A stretch of DNA of 64,000 nt from a bacterium (lineage in GTDB: Bacteria; Electryoneota; JAOADG01): positions 496,001 through 560,000 of the forward strand of contig JAOADG010000008.1 in the NCBI GenBank assembly GCA_026417415.1. Reading direction: 5' to 3'. Positions 51,015-60,798 of the stretch are shown piece by piece (the stretch's first letter is position 1; every line of letters begins with the position of its first letter). Both the position numbers and the translations under genes were made by a program. The notes under the pieces were generated by a model that was given only the letters and a program-made list of their open reading frames with translations, was not told the origin of the DNA and did not search any database.

Positions 51015-53411
51015 TTATTTCAATAATAAGATTTTTTGGACTGATTGAAAATGTTTTGTTTTCATTTCAATAAAATAGATACTACTTGATAACTGAATAT
51101 CTTTTACAGACCAATAAAATTCGTATTTACCGGCTGCTCTATTGAGTTCTATGGTAGAATGAACAACTCTTCCTAATGCATCGTAGATGTTGAACTGTAC
51201 ATCTGTCAAATGGGGAACAGAATATTGAAAACGAATACTATGATTAAATGGATTAGGATAACCTTTCCCCAATTCATAGGTAGTTGGAATAAATTCTCTT
51301 TCTTTCAAAGTGTTAGAAGAAGATGCTTTGATTACAATGTCATCTAAATAAATACCATCTTCATTAACCAAATCATCACTGGTCAATCGCCATCTTAATC
51401 GCACATTCGCAATTCCTATCCAAGGCGATAAATTTACATGCACACGTTCCCAGTTGAAACGATTAGCCATTCTAATGGTTTGTGGTAAAACCGTCCATTG
51501 GTTTCCATCGGTAGAGATTTCAACCCATGTAGAATCATATTCAGGTTCTAAAGCGCCACGTATCATGTAACTCAATGAAACATCCGTTGCTAAAGAAAAG
51601 TTCAAAATAGGATTAAGTAGTAGGTTGCCATTAGAATTTGCTGCATATTGTTCTTCAGGTAAAATCGGTAATTCCCATCGAACGGGTGAATCTGCTAATG
51701 CATATGTACCAGTATATCCTTCATCAATTAATCCCCAAGGAACATTTCCGCTTGCAGTCCAATTTTGTAGTCCATTTTCAAAACCATCAAACCAAGTATT
51801 TTCAGAAAGTAATAATCGTACTTCTTGATATTGCCAATCATGAGTGAGAACAATTGGAAAACGTTTTACTACATAATTTTCAGAATACACAACTACATCA
51901 AAAGTATCAGCAGGAAGATAACAAAAAACATTTCCATTGTTATCTGTACTTAATGTATCTGTTCTTTTATCGGGATGAGATAGATAAACGAAGGCAGCAA
52001 CTGGATTGTTTTGGTTATCAACAACATGAATTTGAAGATTATAATAAGGCAAAGGTGTCAATTGGATATTTTGTACTCTGCGTTGAGCGTTCCCTAAAAT
52101 TAAATTTGAAAAAACTCTGGGTTGATAACCGAACTTCCGTGCAATTAAAGTATACGATCCAGCCAATAAAGGACGTAAAAATGTACCAAATTGATCCGTA
52201 AGTCGTGGTTGAAGTAACCTACTGTGATTAGGAAGAATTCTGATTTCTGCATCAGGTATAGGTTGATTGTTCAAGGCATTGTAAACCGTACCGGTGATAC
52301 AAGAGCCCGTGGGATTTATCGGGACTAAACGATTAAATAAAACGTAGGTACCATCAATGACTTCATTGATGATTGCTTCTGCAATTGAACGTGTGGGTTG
52401 ATGTGCATTGGGAACACCTACTGGTCCGATTTCAATTAAATACTGAATTCCACCGTATGACCAATAAAACCAATCGTGTGCAGCACCAGCCATCTGTCTT
52501 GAACCACTGGGAAGATAAAAACCGCTTGGACGGCTTTCCATCACATTACCCATTTCTAAACCAATTTGATAGATCACGTTATAATCCGGTGAACGTTTTC
52601 CCTGGTAGTTTTCAGTGGCTAACCAATCCCAAGGGAAATAAATTTTTCCTGCTAATCCTCCTCTTCTACTCGAATGGTAGATAATTGAAAAAGTTGGACG
52701 CAAAGAAAGTGCTAAGTCACGAAGTACTTGAGTTTCTGGCTCTGAAAAAGGGTATTGACCACGATAATAATCATAAGGTTCGAAACGAGATTCACTACTA
52801 TCTAAAAAACGGTCCCCACGATCCCAATTCAATGGGAAATTACGATTGATATCTACTCCGCTTGTATCGTACCCAGGTCCATAAATCGAATCAATCGGAA
52901 CATAACGAAAAATACCATCCCCAATGTTATCGCGTTTATTTTTACGATACGATAAGTCCAATTGATCCGTTACTACTTGTAACCCTTCAGGATTAGCACT
53001 TGGTATAAGATATATTTCAAGATAGTTTCGCCAATCTTGATATCTTCGAGGTGAAGTATTAATGTTTAAACTACATAAATCCGTGGCCAGTTGAAGTGTT
53101 AACATCATTCCTAATACTTCTTCAGCATGGACTTGTCCTATTATAAGAACTTTCGGTTTATTTGTCGGGTACGGTGTCACATTATTAGATATCTTCGCCA
53201 TCCAAATCGGAAGTGAATCAGCTTGACTGTGACCTACAGAATCGACTCGGATACGTGTTGGATAACGTTGTTGCAAACCATTTAAAATTTCATAAATACG
53301 TGCATTATTTGCATACCAAGGATCTAGTAATGGCTGTCCTATTGAAATTTGAACTAATATCAAAAAAATGATTAAGAATAAAACGTTTCTAACCAATGCA
53401 TTCCAAACCAT
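51015..53411 (-). CDS. T9SS-sorted zinc carboxypeptidase (M14)
   Basis: A 798-residue exported protein with a signal peptide (VLFLIIFLILVQISIG). The M14 zinc motif HAEE (H95, E98, in GQVHAEEVLG) and the third ligand His in IIYHSSRRG are present, as is DVDINRNFPLNWDRG with the substrate Arg, and the catalytic Glu is in YLIEIGP. After the catalytic domain come a regulatory beta domain (SCITGTVYNALNNQPIPD), a second one (LQIHVVDNQNNPVA), a MAM-like stretch (WFDGFENGLQNWTASG) and a T9SS type A domain (GYPNPFNHSIRFQYS to VQKILLLK). It trims C-terminal residues of peptides outside the cell. GGAG is eight bases before the ATG. Confidence 0.93.
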   Translation of the reverse strand: MVWNALVRNVLFLIIFLILVQISIGQPLLDPWYANNARIYEILNGLQQRYPTRIRVDSVGHSQADSLPIWMAKISNNVTPYPTNKPKVLIIGQVHAEEVLGMMLTLQLATDLCSLNINTSPRRYQDWRNYLEIYLIPSANPEGLQVVTDQLDLSYRKNKRDNIGDGIFRYVPIDSIYGPGYDTSGVDINRNFPLNWDRGDRFLDSSESRFEPYDYYRGQYPFSEPETQVLRDLALSLRPTFSIIYHSSRRGGLAGKIYFPWDWLATENYQGKRSPDYNVIYQIGLEMGNVMESRPSGFYLPSGSRQMAGAAHDWFYWSYGGIQYLIEIGPVGVPNAHQPTRSIAEAIINEVIDGTYVLFNRLVPINPTGSCITGTVYNALNNQPIPDAEIRILPNHSRLLQPRLTDQFGTFLRPLLAGSYTLIARKFGYQPRVFSNLILGNAQRRVQNIQLTPLPYYNLQIHVVDNQNNPVAAFVYLSHPDKRTDTLSTDNNGNVFCYLPADTFDVVVYSENYVVKRFPIVLTHDWQYQEVRLLLSENTWFDGFENGLQNWTASGNVPWGLIDEGYTGTYALADSPVRWELPILPEEQYAANSNGNLLLNPILNFSLATDVSLSYMIRGALEPEYDSTWVEISTDGNQWTVLPQTIRMANRFNWERVHVNLSPWIGIANVRLRWRLTSDDLVNEDGIYLDDIVIKASSSNTLKEREFIPTTYELGKGYPNPFNHSIRFQYSVPHLTDVQFNIYDALGRVVHSTIELNRAAGKYEFYWSVKDIQLSSSIYFIEMKTKHFQSVQKILLLK

Positions 53412-53422
53412 TATTGAAACTC

Positions 53423-54160
53423 CTAAGTTTTTTCGCTTCTTCTATGCCAAAGAGAACCAATCAGAATAGACAGTTCATACATCAAAATCAATGGAATAGA
53501 TAACAAAACTAATGTGAATACGTCTGTAGTAGGTGTGATGATTGCCGAAAGAATTAATATCAAAATGTATGCTATTCTCCTATATTTTCTAAAAGTTTTT
53601 TTGGTGACAAGATCCAATCGAATAAGTACTGCAGTAATTAAAGGTAGTTGAAACATTCCTCCAAAAGCAATTGCTAATAAAACGGTAAAAGTTATATACG
53701 TATCTAATGACCAAAAAACGTTAGAGATTTCTTTTGCGAATTGACTTAAAACAAGTAATGCGTTTGGGAGTATCCACCATGCAAAAATTGCTCCCAGTAA
53801 AAATAGAAAGGTTGATAGAAAGACCAAAGGTAAAATGGTTTTCTTTTCATTAAGTTTCAATGCAGGCGAAACAAATCCCCACAATTGATAAAAAACCCAC
53901 GGTAGTGCTAAAAGAATTCCACCTGAAATACCCACCAAAAAGTACACACTAAAACCTTCGGTAGGTGAAAGTAAAACTAATGTTCGGTCAGGAAATGCTT
54001 TTTGGAATGGAATGGTTAAAATTTTTAAAAAATGTTTGGTAAAAATTAATCCTAAAATAGATCCTACAAGAACGCCTAAAAAAGACCGAATGATACGAAT
54101 GCGTAATTCTTCAATATGATCCCAAAATTTTAACTGTTCAGATATTGGTTTGATTGCCAT
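53423..54160 (-). CDS. tatC: Sec-independent protein translocase TatC
   Basis: A 245-residue inner-membrane protein of the twin-arginine system, which takes folded proteins through the membrane. It has HIEELRIRIIRSF, SPTEGFSVYFLVG, the P-W-V-F-Y-Q-L-W-G-F-V-S-P-A-L motif, and six membrane segments, as expected. It starts three bases after the stop of the symporter gene (54164). The tatA gene is not in the window. Confidence 0.93.
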   Translation of the reverse strand: MAIKPISEQLKFWDHIEELRIRIIRSFLGVLVGSILGLIFTKHFLKILTIPFQKAFPDRTLVLLSPTEGFSVYFLVGISGGILLALPWVFYQLWGFVSPALKLNEKKTILPLVFLSTFLFLLGAIFAWWILPNALLVLSQFAKEISNVFWSLDTYITFTVLLAIAFGGMFQLPLITAVLIRLDLVTKKTFRKYRRIAYILILILSAIITPTTDVFTLVLLSIPLILMYELSILIGSLWHRRSEKT

Positions 54161-54163
54161 CGT

Positions 54164-55942
54164 TTAATTCTTTGCATACAAACGTCTGTACAACACGACA
54201 CCTGATAAAATACCTAAAAAGGATATTACAACCCCCCATAAAAAAGATTTTAACAACATACTTCCAATACCAAACAGAGTTCCAAAAATTAGAATTAAAC
54301 CCAAACACCAATGGATGATAATATCCGAACCATTTTGCCTCTTCCGATGAGATTGTTCGGTTGCAATATTTTGGTTATCAAGTTGTTGTATAGGTTTCCA
54401 CCAACCCGGTGGAGTAGTTTTTTTGTAGAACTCGATTAACCGTTTCTTTTCAGTTGGTTTAGTCAGAAGTGATACTACTATTGCAATAAAAAAAGTAGGA
54501 AATGCAGTTAGGAACAATTTAATTGAAAAGGTTGCCCAGGGTGGTTGTAAAAATGTCCAAGTTGCAGCCAAAACGGTGCTTACTGCAAGTGCAATCAATT
54601 CTGACCAAGCATTGATACGCCACCAAAGCCAACGCAAAAGATAGATTGGTCCTACTCCTGAACCCAAGGTAATTACAAACTGAAAAGTTGTTGTAACACT
54701 ATTGGCTAAATAAGCAGCAATTGCTCCAAATAGTAAGACCAATGTTGAAAACAACCATGACATCTTTAAATAATGATGATCATTTTTGTTGCGAACAAGA
54801 AATCTACGATAAACATCATTGAGTAAGTAACTGGCACCCCAATTGATTTGGGAAGTAATGGTGGACATAAATGCAGCCATAAAACTTGCTAACATTATTC
54901 CTAAAACACCATTTGGGAGCAAATCCACCATTAGTTTAGGATATGCCAATTCATGATCAGTCATCGTTGGATAAAGCATTAAACTAGCCAATGCTGTGAT
55001 CACCCAAGGCCAAGTACGGATCGAATAATGGGCAATATTAAACCATAAAAAACCACCTAAAGCATGCTTTTCATTTTTTGCTGCAAGCAACCTTTGAATA
55101 ACTTTACCACCACCGTCACTGTTAAGATTTGCCCACCATTGTACAAGTGTATAAACCAGAAAAGCACCAAACGCAGCATTGAACACATTTTGAGTATTAA
55201 GGATAGCAGGAATAAAAGCTGTAGGTTCATTCGGTAGAAAACCGGGACCATAAACAATAGATTGATTTAATTCCTTCCAATTCAAGGAATTTTCCAGAAA
55301 ATCTCTTAGCTTATTGATACCACCAACCGCATTAACTGAATAAAATGCTAATAGAATGGCACCAACTTGGGCTATGATAAATTGAACAAAATCGGTGAGT
55401 ACAACTCCCCACAAACCCCCCAATAATGTATAAAAAAGTGTAATACTACAAAGAATAAACAGTGCAGTGACTTTATCCCATCCAAAACAGACATAAGTAA
55501 TTTTTGCCATCCCCAGCATCACCCATCCCATTCCAATGCAATTGACCAATACTGCCAACCAAATACCACGAAAAGCACGTAAGAATGCAGCAGCTTTTCC
55601 ACTGTATCTGATTTCAGTTAATTCTACATCTGTCATGATTCCTGCACGACGCCATAAAGGCGCTAACCAAACCGCACCAAGAATCCCCCCAATGGCAAAA
55701 CTCCACCATTGCCAGTTCTCAGAAACACCTCCCTTACGAACTAAATTAGTTACATACAAGGGTGTATCCGAAGAAAAAGTCGTAGCTACAATACTGGTTC
55801 CCAGTAACCACCAAGGTAAATTGCGTCCTGAAAGAAAATATTCTTCTGTAGAAGAATTTGAACGTTTAGTTAACCAAAGACCTACAACAACAGAAACCAA
55901 TAAATAGATAACTAATACAGTCCAATCTAAAAAGGATAACAT
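54164..55942 (-). CDS. Sodium:solute symporter (SSS family)
   Basis: A 592-residue inner-membrane transporter with about 13 or 14 segments. The N-terminal YLLVSVVVGLWLTKR and EEYFLSGRNLPWWLLGTSIVATTFSSDTPL follow the SSS family pattern, with a Na+-binding region (AAFMSTITSQINWGASYLLNDVY). Likely solutes are sugars, amino acids or carboxylates; the sequence does not decide. The start at 55942 (MLSFLDWTVLVIY) has AGAG upstream; a TTG 18 bases further up would add six residues. The final 60-90 residues are a loop and two more segments. Confidence 0.92.
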   Translation of the reverse strand: MLSFLDWTVLVIYLLVSVVVGLWLTKRSNSSTEEYFLSGRNLPWWLLGTSIVATTFSSDTPLYVTNLVRKGGVSENWQWWSFAIGGILGAVWLAPLWRRAGIMTDVELTEIRYSGKAAAFLRAFRGIWLAVLVNCIGMGWVMLGMAKITYVCFGWDKVTALFILCSITLFYTLLGGLWGVVLTDFVQFIIAQVGAILLAFYSVNAVGGINKLRDFLENSLNWKELNQSIVYGPGFLPNEPTAFIPAILNTQNVFNAAFGAFLVYTLVQWWANLNSDGGGKVIQRLLAAKNEKHALGGFLWFNIAHYSIRTWPWVITALASLMLYPTMTDHELAYPKLMVDLLPNGVLGIMLASFMAAFMSTITSQINWGASYLLNDVYRRFLVRNKNDHHYLKMSWLFSTLVLLFGAIAAYLANSVTTTFQFVITLGSGVGPIYLLRWLWWRINAWSELIALAVSTVLAATWTFLQPPWATFSIKLFLTAFPTFFIAIVVSLLTKPTEKKRLIEFYKKTTPPGWWKPIQQLDNQNIATEQSHRKRQNGSDIIIHWCLGLILIFGTLFGIGSMLLKSFLWGVVISFLGILSGVVLYRRLYAKN

Positions 55943-56037
55943 AAAATCTCTTTTGTTCAATAGGGTTCTTTACTAATTTAACTGCAATTAACGTAATACC
56001 TTATCACAGATTTTTCCAATTTTTGAAAGGATTCAAT

Positions 56038-56217
56038 ATGCAAAAGTGGCGTTGTGTAGTATGTGGTTACATTTACTATGGCGTAGAGCCTCCAGAATTT
56101 TGTCCACCTTGTGGTGCTCCAAAAGAAGCATTTGAACCTATCGCAGGTGGAGTCAACAAATTGCCCATTTGGGCTAGAAAAGATATTGAAAATTCAGATA
56201 ATGATAAAAGTAAATGA
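56038..56217 (+). CDS. Rubredoxin-like iron-binding protein
   Basis: A 59-residue protein with a rubredoxin-type domain: [29 protein letters not shown] has the C-x2-C and C-x2-C pairs and the tyrosines found in rubredoxin and rubrerythrin tails. It is shorter than classic rubredoxin between the two pairs. AAAGGA is six bases before the ATG. The stop overlaps the start of copA (ATGA), so the two are translated together. It may carry electrons or pass metal. Confidence 0.85.
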   Translation: MQKWRCVVCGYIYYGVEPPEFCPPCGAPKEAFEPIAGGVNKLPIWARKDIENSDNDKSK

Positions 56218-58520
56218 TTTCAAATTTAACTGAAAATTTACATTCGGTTACTGTTTCTATCCAAGGGATGACGTGTGCAGCATGTCAAGCACGCATTGAA
56301 AAAGTTCTTTCACATATAAATGGTATAGAACGGGTTGCAGTAAACCTATTAACAAATACTGCTTCTATAGCCTATAATCCATCTATTATAGGTGTAGATG
56401 AAATCATTCAAAAGGTGCAGGAAATAGGTTATTCAGCGAGTTTGCAGGACCATACAGATTTATTAACAAATAAAATTGATCTTAGTAATCAAGAGCAAAA
56501 AGAGTACAATTTGCTAAAAAACAAAGCGATTACTGCACTTATAGTTGCAATACTCACGATGTTTATATCCATGATCTTGATGATTAACGAAGAGAATAGT
56601 TCGGATCCGTTTATCCATAGGATGATGTTATGGTTGCATCCGCTGCATAAAATTTTTGTTTTTTTTTACCAATTGGTATCCCCTCACTTTTTACATGTTT
56701 TGCTAATCATTTTAACAACCTATCTAATTGGCTTTGTTGGACGTGACTTTTATATCAAATCTTGGTCAGCAATTCGTTCATTATGGGCGGATATGAATGT
56801 CTTGATCGCTATTGGAACAGGATCTGCTTATTTCTATTCGCTTATTATTTCCATTCGTTTTATAACTGGAATTTCAAATTCTAATGAAATCTACTACGAG
56901 GCAATTGCATTCATAGTAGCATTTATACTGATGGGGAAGACACTTGAGTTTCGATCAAAATTACTTGCGACACGTTCTATTAAGAAACTGATGGATTTAC
57001 AACCTGCATTGGTACGTACAATCTCAGAAAATCAAGAAGTCATCAAACCATTAGAACAGATCATTCCAGGTGATAGAATACTTATTCGTCCTGGTGAAAG
57101 AATTCCTTTGGATGGAATCATTCTTTCGGGTGAGACAACCGTAGATGAATCAATGTTAACAGGTGAATTTTTACCAATTGAAAAGAAATTATCGCAAAAG
57201 GTGTATGGTGGTACTTTAAACATCACTGGAGTAATAACCATTCGAGTCATTGCAGATGGCACTTCAGGATTTCTTGCAAACATCGTTCGTATTGTACAGT
57301 CAGCACTTTCAAAGAAACTCAAAATTCAAACTATTGCAGATAAAGTCGTTGGATATTTTGTTCCAATTGTTTTATCCATTGCTGCATTTACATTTATTTA
57401 TTGGTATTGGATTATAGAAAGTAGCAATCTGTTTTTAGCATTGCGTTATGCTATGGCGGTTCTGATAATTGCTTGTCCATGTGCAATGGGATTGGCTATT
57501 CCTACTGCAATCATGGTTGCATCTGGTCGAGCTGCTGAGTTCGGGATATTGATACGAAATGGAAACATTTTAGAGGTGTTACGTTCTGTCAATATAATTT
57601 TTTTTGATAAAACCGGAACAATAACAAAAGGGAAACCAAAAGTCGTTCATATTGTCGGAAAGATTGATAAAGATAATATGGATTTGATTTTTTCGGTAAC
57701 AAAAAATTCGTCTCATCCGTTCAGTGTAGCTATCAATGAGTATTGTTCAAAGATGGGTGCCGATGAAATTCCTTTAGAAATGTTTCAATCTATCTCAGGA
57801 AAAGGTTTGAAAGCGTATTGGAATAAAAGAAGCATTCTCATTGGCAGTAAATCATTTGTGTTAGAAAGTTCTAAAATGGAAACGAATTTTTTTCAAAGTG
57901 AACATGACGAATTTATCCAAGTGTTGGTTGCTATTGATGGGGTTGTATCTATAGTGTTTTTTCTTGATGATCAATTGAGAGATGAAGCAATAGATGTAAT
58001 AAAGTTCCTAAAAGGTCATCATATAGAACCAGTTTTACTGAGTGGTGATAAAGAGCAAGTAGTAAAAAAAATCGCAAAGCAGATCAATGTAAAAAATTAT
58101 TATGCTGAATTATTGCCAGAACAAAAGCAGATCGTAATTCAGCAGTATAAAGAATCTGGTTATTGTGTAGCGATGGTTGGTGATGGAATAAACGATGCTC
58201 CAGCATTAGCAACGGCAGATGTAGGGATAGCTATTGGTGATGGGACAGACGTAGCCAAAGAAACGGGAGATGTGATTTTACTTAGGGGGAATATTACATT
58301 AATAGAAAAATTGATCCGTTTATCGAAAAAGTCATTCGCTATAATGTACCAAAATTTAATTTGGGCTTTTCTTTACAATTCAATTAGTATTCCCATTGCA
58401 GCAGGTGCAATAAGTAAAACCTATGGAATAGAATTAAGTCCAATTCTTGCCTCTGCTGCAATGGCTTTTAGTTCTGTAAGTGTTGTGACCAACAGTTTAC
58501 GACTGTTAAGGTTCAAGTAA
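56214..58520 (+). CDS. copA: Copper-translocating P1B-type ATPase
   Basis: A 768-residue inner-membrane pump that expels Cu(I). One N-terminal heavy-metal domain holds GMTCAAC (C21, C24). The membrane metal site is CPC (C421-C423), the phosphorylated Asp is in DKTGTITKG (D465), the TGES-like loop is LTGEFLPIE, the nucleotide HP motif is SSHPFS, and the hinge is GDGINDAPA. Length and order are those of bacterial CopA. Its only neighbour in the operon is the rubredoxin-like gene, which is unusual. It ends two bases before the convergent glnN stop. Confidence 0.95.
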   Translation: MISNLTENLHSVTVSIQGMTCAACQARIEKVLSHINGIERVAVNLLTNTASIAYNPSIIGVDEIIQKVQEIGYSASLQDHTDLLTNKIDLSNQEQKEYNLLKNKAITALIVAILTMFISMILMINEENSSDPFIHRMMLWLHPLHKIFVFFYQLVSPHFLHVLLIILTTYLIGFVGRDFYIKSWSAIRSLWADMNVLIAIGTGSAYFYSLIISIRFITGISNSNEIYYEAIAFIVAFILMGKTLEFRSKLLATRSIKKLMDLQPALVRTISENQEVIKPLEQIIPGDRILIRPGERIPLDGIILSGETTVDESMLTGEFLPIEKKLSQKVYGGTLNITGVITIRVIADGTSGFLANIVRIVQSALSKKLKIQTIADKVVGYFVPIVLSIAAFTFIYWYWIIESSNLFLALRYAMAVLIIACPCAMGLAIPTAIMVASGRAAEFGILIRNGNILEVLRSVNIIFFDKTGTITKGKPKVVHIVGKIDKDNMDLIFSVTKNSSHPFSVAINEYCSKMGADEIPLEMFQSISGKGLKAYWNKRSILIGSKSFVLESSKMETNFFQSEHDEFIQVLVAIDGVVSIVFFLDDQLRDEAIDVIKFLKGHHIEPVLLSGDKEQVVKKIAKQINVKNYYAELLPEQKQIVIQQYKESGYCVAMVGDGINDAPALATADVGIAIGDGTDVAKETGDVILLRGNITLIEKLIRLSKKSFAIMYQNLIWAFLYNSISIPIAAGAISKTYGIELSPILASAAMAFSSVSVVTNSLRLLRFK

Positions 58521-58521
58521 G

Positions 58522-60714
58522 TTAAACATGAAACAACATTTCATGATATTTTGGCAATTGCCATAGATCTTCATCAACATACAATTCCAATTCATCTGCA
58601 ATTCCACGTACTTCTTCCATTGCAGGTCTTACCTTCGTTTGGTAGATTTCTGCACATTTCAATAAATCTTCACGATGACTTTTTGCTTCTTGATTGAACT
58701 CATCTAAAGTATTGAGTTTAAGGATTAGATCGTTAATTAAACGACTGACTTTTTGCAACAATGCTTTTTGTTCTGTAATTGATGATTCAGGAACATAAGT
58801 AGCTGCAGAACGAATAGAGTCGCTTAAGCGTTGTTGGTATGCGATACCGGCAGGAATGATATTGGTTCTACCGATTTGCAACGTCATTTCTGTTTCTATA
58901 TTCAGGTTTTTGATGAATTTTTCAAGTTTAATATGAAATCTACTTTCAAGTTCAATTTCAGAAAGCACTTTGTGTTTTGTAAAGAGCTGTTTTGCTTTCT
59001 CTGTGACTAATGCAGGAGCAGCTTCAAAAGTATTTCTTAAATTTGGTAAACCTCGACGAACCGCTTCTTCATGCCAACTCTGACTGTAATTGTCACCATC
59101 AAATAAGATAAGAGAGTGGTCACGGAATAGTTTGCTGACTAATTCTTTTACTGCTTGGTTAAATGGTTTTTGCTGACGTACTTCCTCCTCTAAGATATCA
59201 GCGATGTAACCAAGTGATTCAGCAACGATGGTATTTAAAACCATCATAGGTGTGGCACAAGATTGGGAAGAACCTACTGCACGGAATTCAAATTTATTAC
59301 CCGTAAAAGCAAATGGTGAAGTGCGATTTCTATCTGAATCATGTGCTGGTAAAGGAGGTAACATGGATACACCAATATCAATGAATCCTTCACTTTTCTT
59401 TTGAATCGGAGTCCCTTCTGCTAAATAACGGACAACTTGGGTGAGTTTTTCACCTAAGTAAATGCTGATAATTGCTGGTGGTGCTTCATTTGCACCGAGT
59501 CGGTGATCATTTGCAGCCGATGCGACAGTGACACGTAGAATATCGCCATACAAATGAATTGCACGCATCACTGCTGCTAAGAAAACTAAAAATTGTGCAT
59601 TTTCTTGAGGAGTGCTTCCCGGATCTACTAAATTCGTCCCTTCGTTATCAATAATAGACCAGTTGTTATGTTTTCCACTTCCATTGATACGTGCAAATGG
59701 CTTTTCATGAAGCAAACATTCAAAACCATGACGATGAGCAACCGTTTTCATAATAGACATCATAATCATGTTATGATCCACAGCAGTATTCAGGGTTTCA
59801 AAGATTGGAGCGATTTCAAACTGCATGGGTGCGACTTCGTTGTGCCTAGTATTGACGGGAATACCAAGTTTATAAAGTTCACGTTCAAGATCTTGCATAT
59901 AAGCCAGAACTCGTTCCTTGATTGAGCCAAAGTAATGATCTTCCAATTCTTGCCCTTTAGGTGGTTTTGCACCAAACAAAGTTCGTCCTACTGCAACTAA
60001 ATCGGGTCTTTGTAAATAATATTTGCGATCAATTAAAAAATACTCTTGTTCACATCCTAAATAAGCAGTGACTTTTTTCGCAGTCGTATTTCCAAATAGT
60101 CGTAAAATTCGAATTGCTTGTTTGCTAAGTGCTTCACTAGAGCGTAAAAGCGGTGTTTTTTTATCTAATGCTTGCCCGCCCCATCCAATAAAGAAAGAAG
60201 GGATACACAAAGTTTTTCCATTTAGACCTTCTAACAAAAAGGCATTACTGGTAGGATCCCAACCGGTGTAACCACGTGCTTCAAATGTTGAGCGTAGACC
60301 TCCAGATGGAAAACTGGAAGCATCAGGTTCACCACGGAGTAAATCTTTGCCAGAAAATTCAGAAATAACTCCACCCTCACCTAAAGGTGCTAAAAATGCT
60401 AAATGCTTTTCTGCAGTTAACCCAGTAAGCGGATGAAACCAATGTGTATAGTGAGTTGCACCATTGGACATTGCCCAATCTTTCATTGATGCCGCAACTA
60501 CGTCCGCTGTAGCAGCATCTAATGCGGCACCTTCTTCAATGACCGCTTTCATATTTCTATAAATTTGATTTGGGAGTACTGCACGCATTGTGTTCAATGA
60601 AAAAACATTTTTCCCAAACAACTCAGTGGGCATTTCAATTTTTTCTACCCGATAAGCATTTGTTTCATTAGGTATCTGAAAGTTCTGAGTTCTATGAATA
60701 AATCGTTTGCTCAT
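58522..60714 (-). CDS. glnN: Glutamine synthetase type III
   Basis: A 730-residue GSIII enzyme that makes glutamine from glutamate, ammonia and ATP. It starts with [12 protein letters not shown] and [14 protein letters not shown], has the GSIII metal/ATP loop ([14 protein letters not shown]), the [10 protein letters not shown] loop and [17 protein letters not shown], and is about 250 residues longer than type I enzymes, as GSIII is. It is found in Bacteroidota and cyanobacteria. GGAGG is near the start. The gene is separated by 84 bases from lptD. Nitrogen regulation is likely but no operator is seen. Confidence 0.96.
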   Translation of the reverse strand: MSKRFIHRTQNFQIPNETNAYRVEKIEMPTELFGKNVFSLNTMRAVLPNQIYRNMKAVIEEGAALDAATADVVAASMKDWAMSNGATHYTHWFHPLTGLTAEKHLAFLAPLGEGGVISEFSGKDLLRGEPDASSFPSGGLRSTFEARGYTGWDPTSNAFLLEGLNGKTLCIPSFFIGWGGQALDKKTPLLRSSEALSKQAIRILRLFGNTTAKKVTAYLGCEQEYFLIDRKYYLQRPDLVAVGRTLFGAKPPKGQELEDHYFGSIKERVLAYMQDLERELYKLGIPVNTRHNEVAPMQFEIAPIFETLNTAVDHNMIMMSIMKTVAHRHGFECLLHEKPFARINGSGKHNNWSIIDNEGTNLVDPGSTPQENAQFLVFLAAVMRAIHLYGDILRVTVASAANDHRLGANEAPPAIISIYLGEKLTQVVRYLAEGTPIQKKSEGFIDIGVSMLPPLPAHDSDRNRTSPFAFTGNKFEFRAVGSSQSCATPMMVLNTIVAESLGYIADILEEEVRQQKPFNQAVKELVSKLFRDHSLILFDGDNYSQSWHEEAVRRGLPNLRNTFEAAPALVTEKAKQLFTKHKVLSEIELESRFHIKLEKFIKNLNIETEMTLQIGRTNIIPAGIAYQQRLSDSIRSAATYVPESSITEQKALLQKVSRLINDLILKLNTLDEFNQEAKSHREDLLKCAEIYQTKVRPAMEEVRGIADELELYVDEDLWQLPKYHEMLFHV

Positions 60715-60798
60715 GTTTTACCTCCTATCACTTAAAAGCAGAAATGATAGGTAATTTTTTTCTAAGATAAAAGGATTGTTTTATAGTAAAAACAATGA

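Noticed and set aside
60775-60796. AT-rich hairpin (ATTGTTTT/AAAACAAT) after lptD as a terminator
   Set aside because: The stem is weak and no U-run follows on the minus strand.
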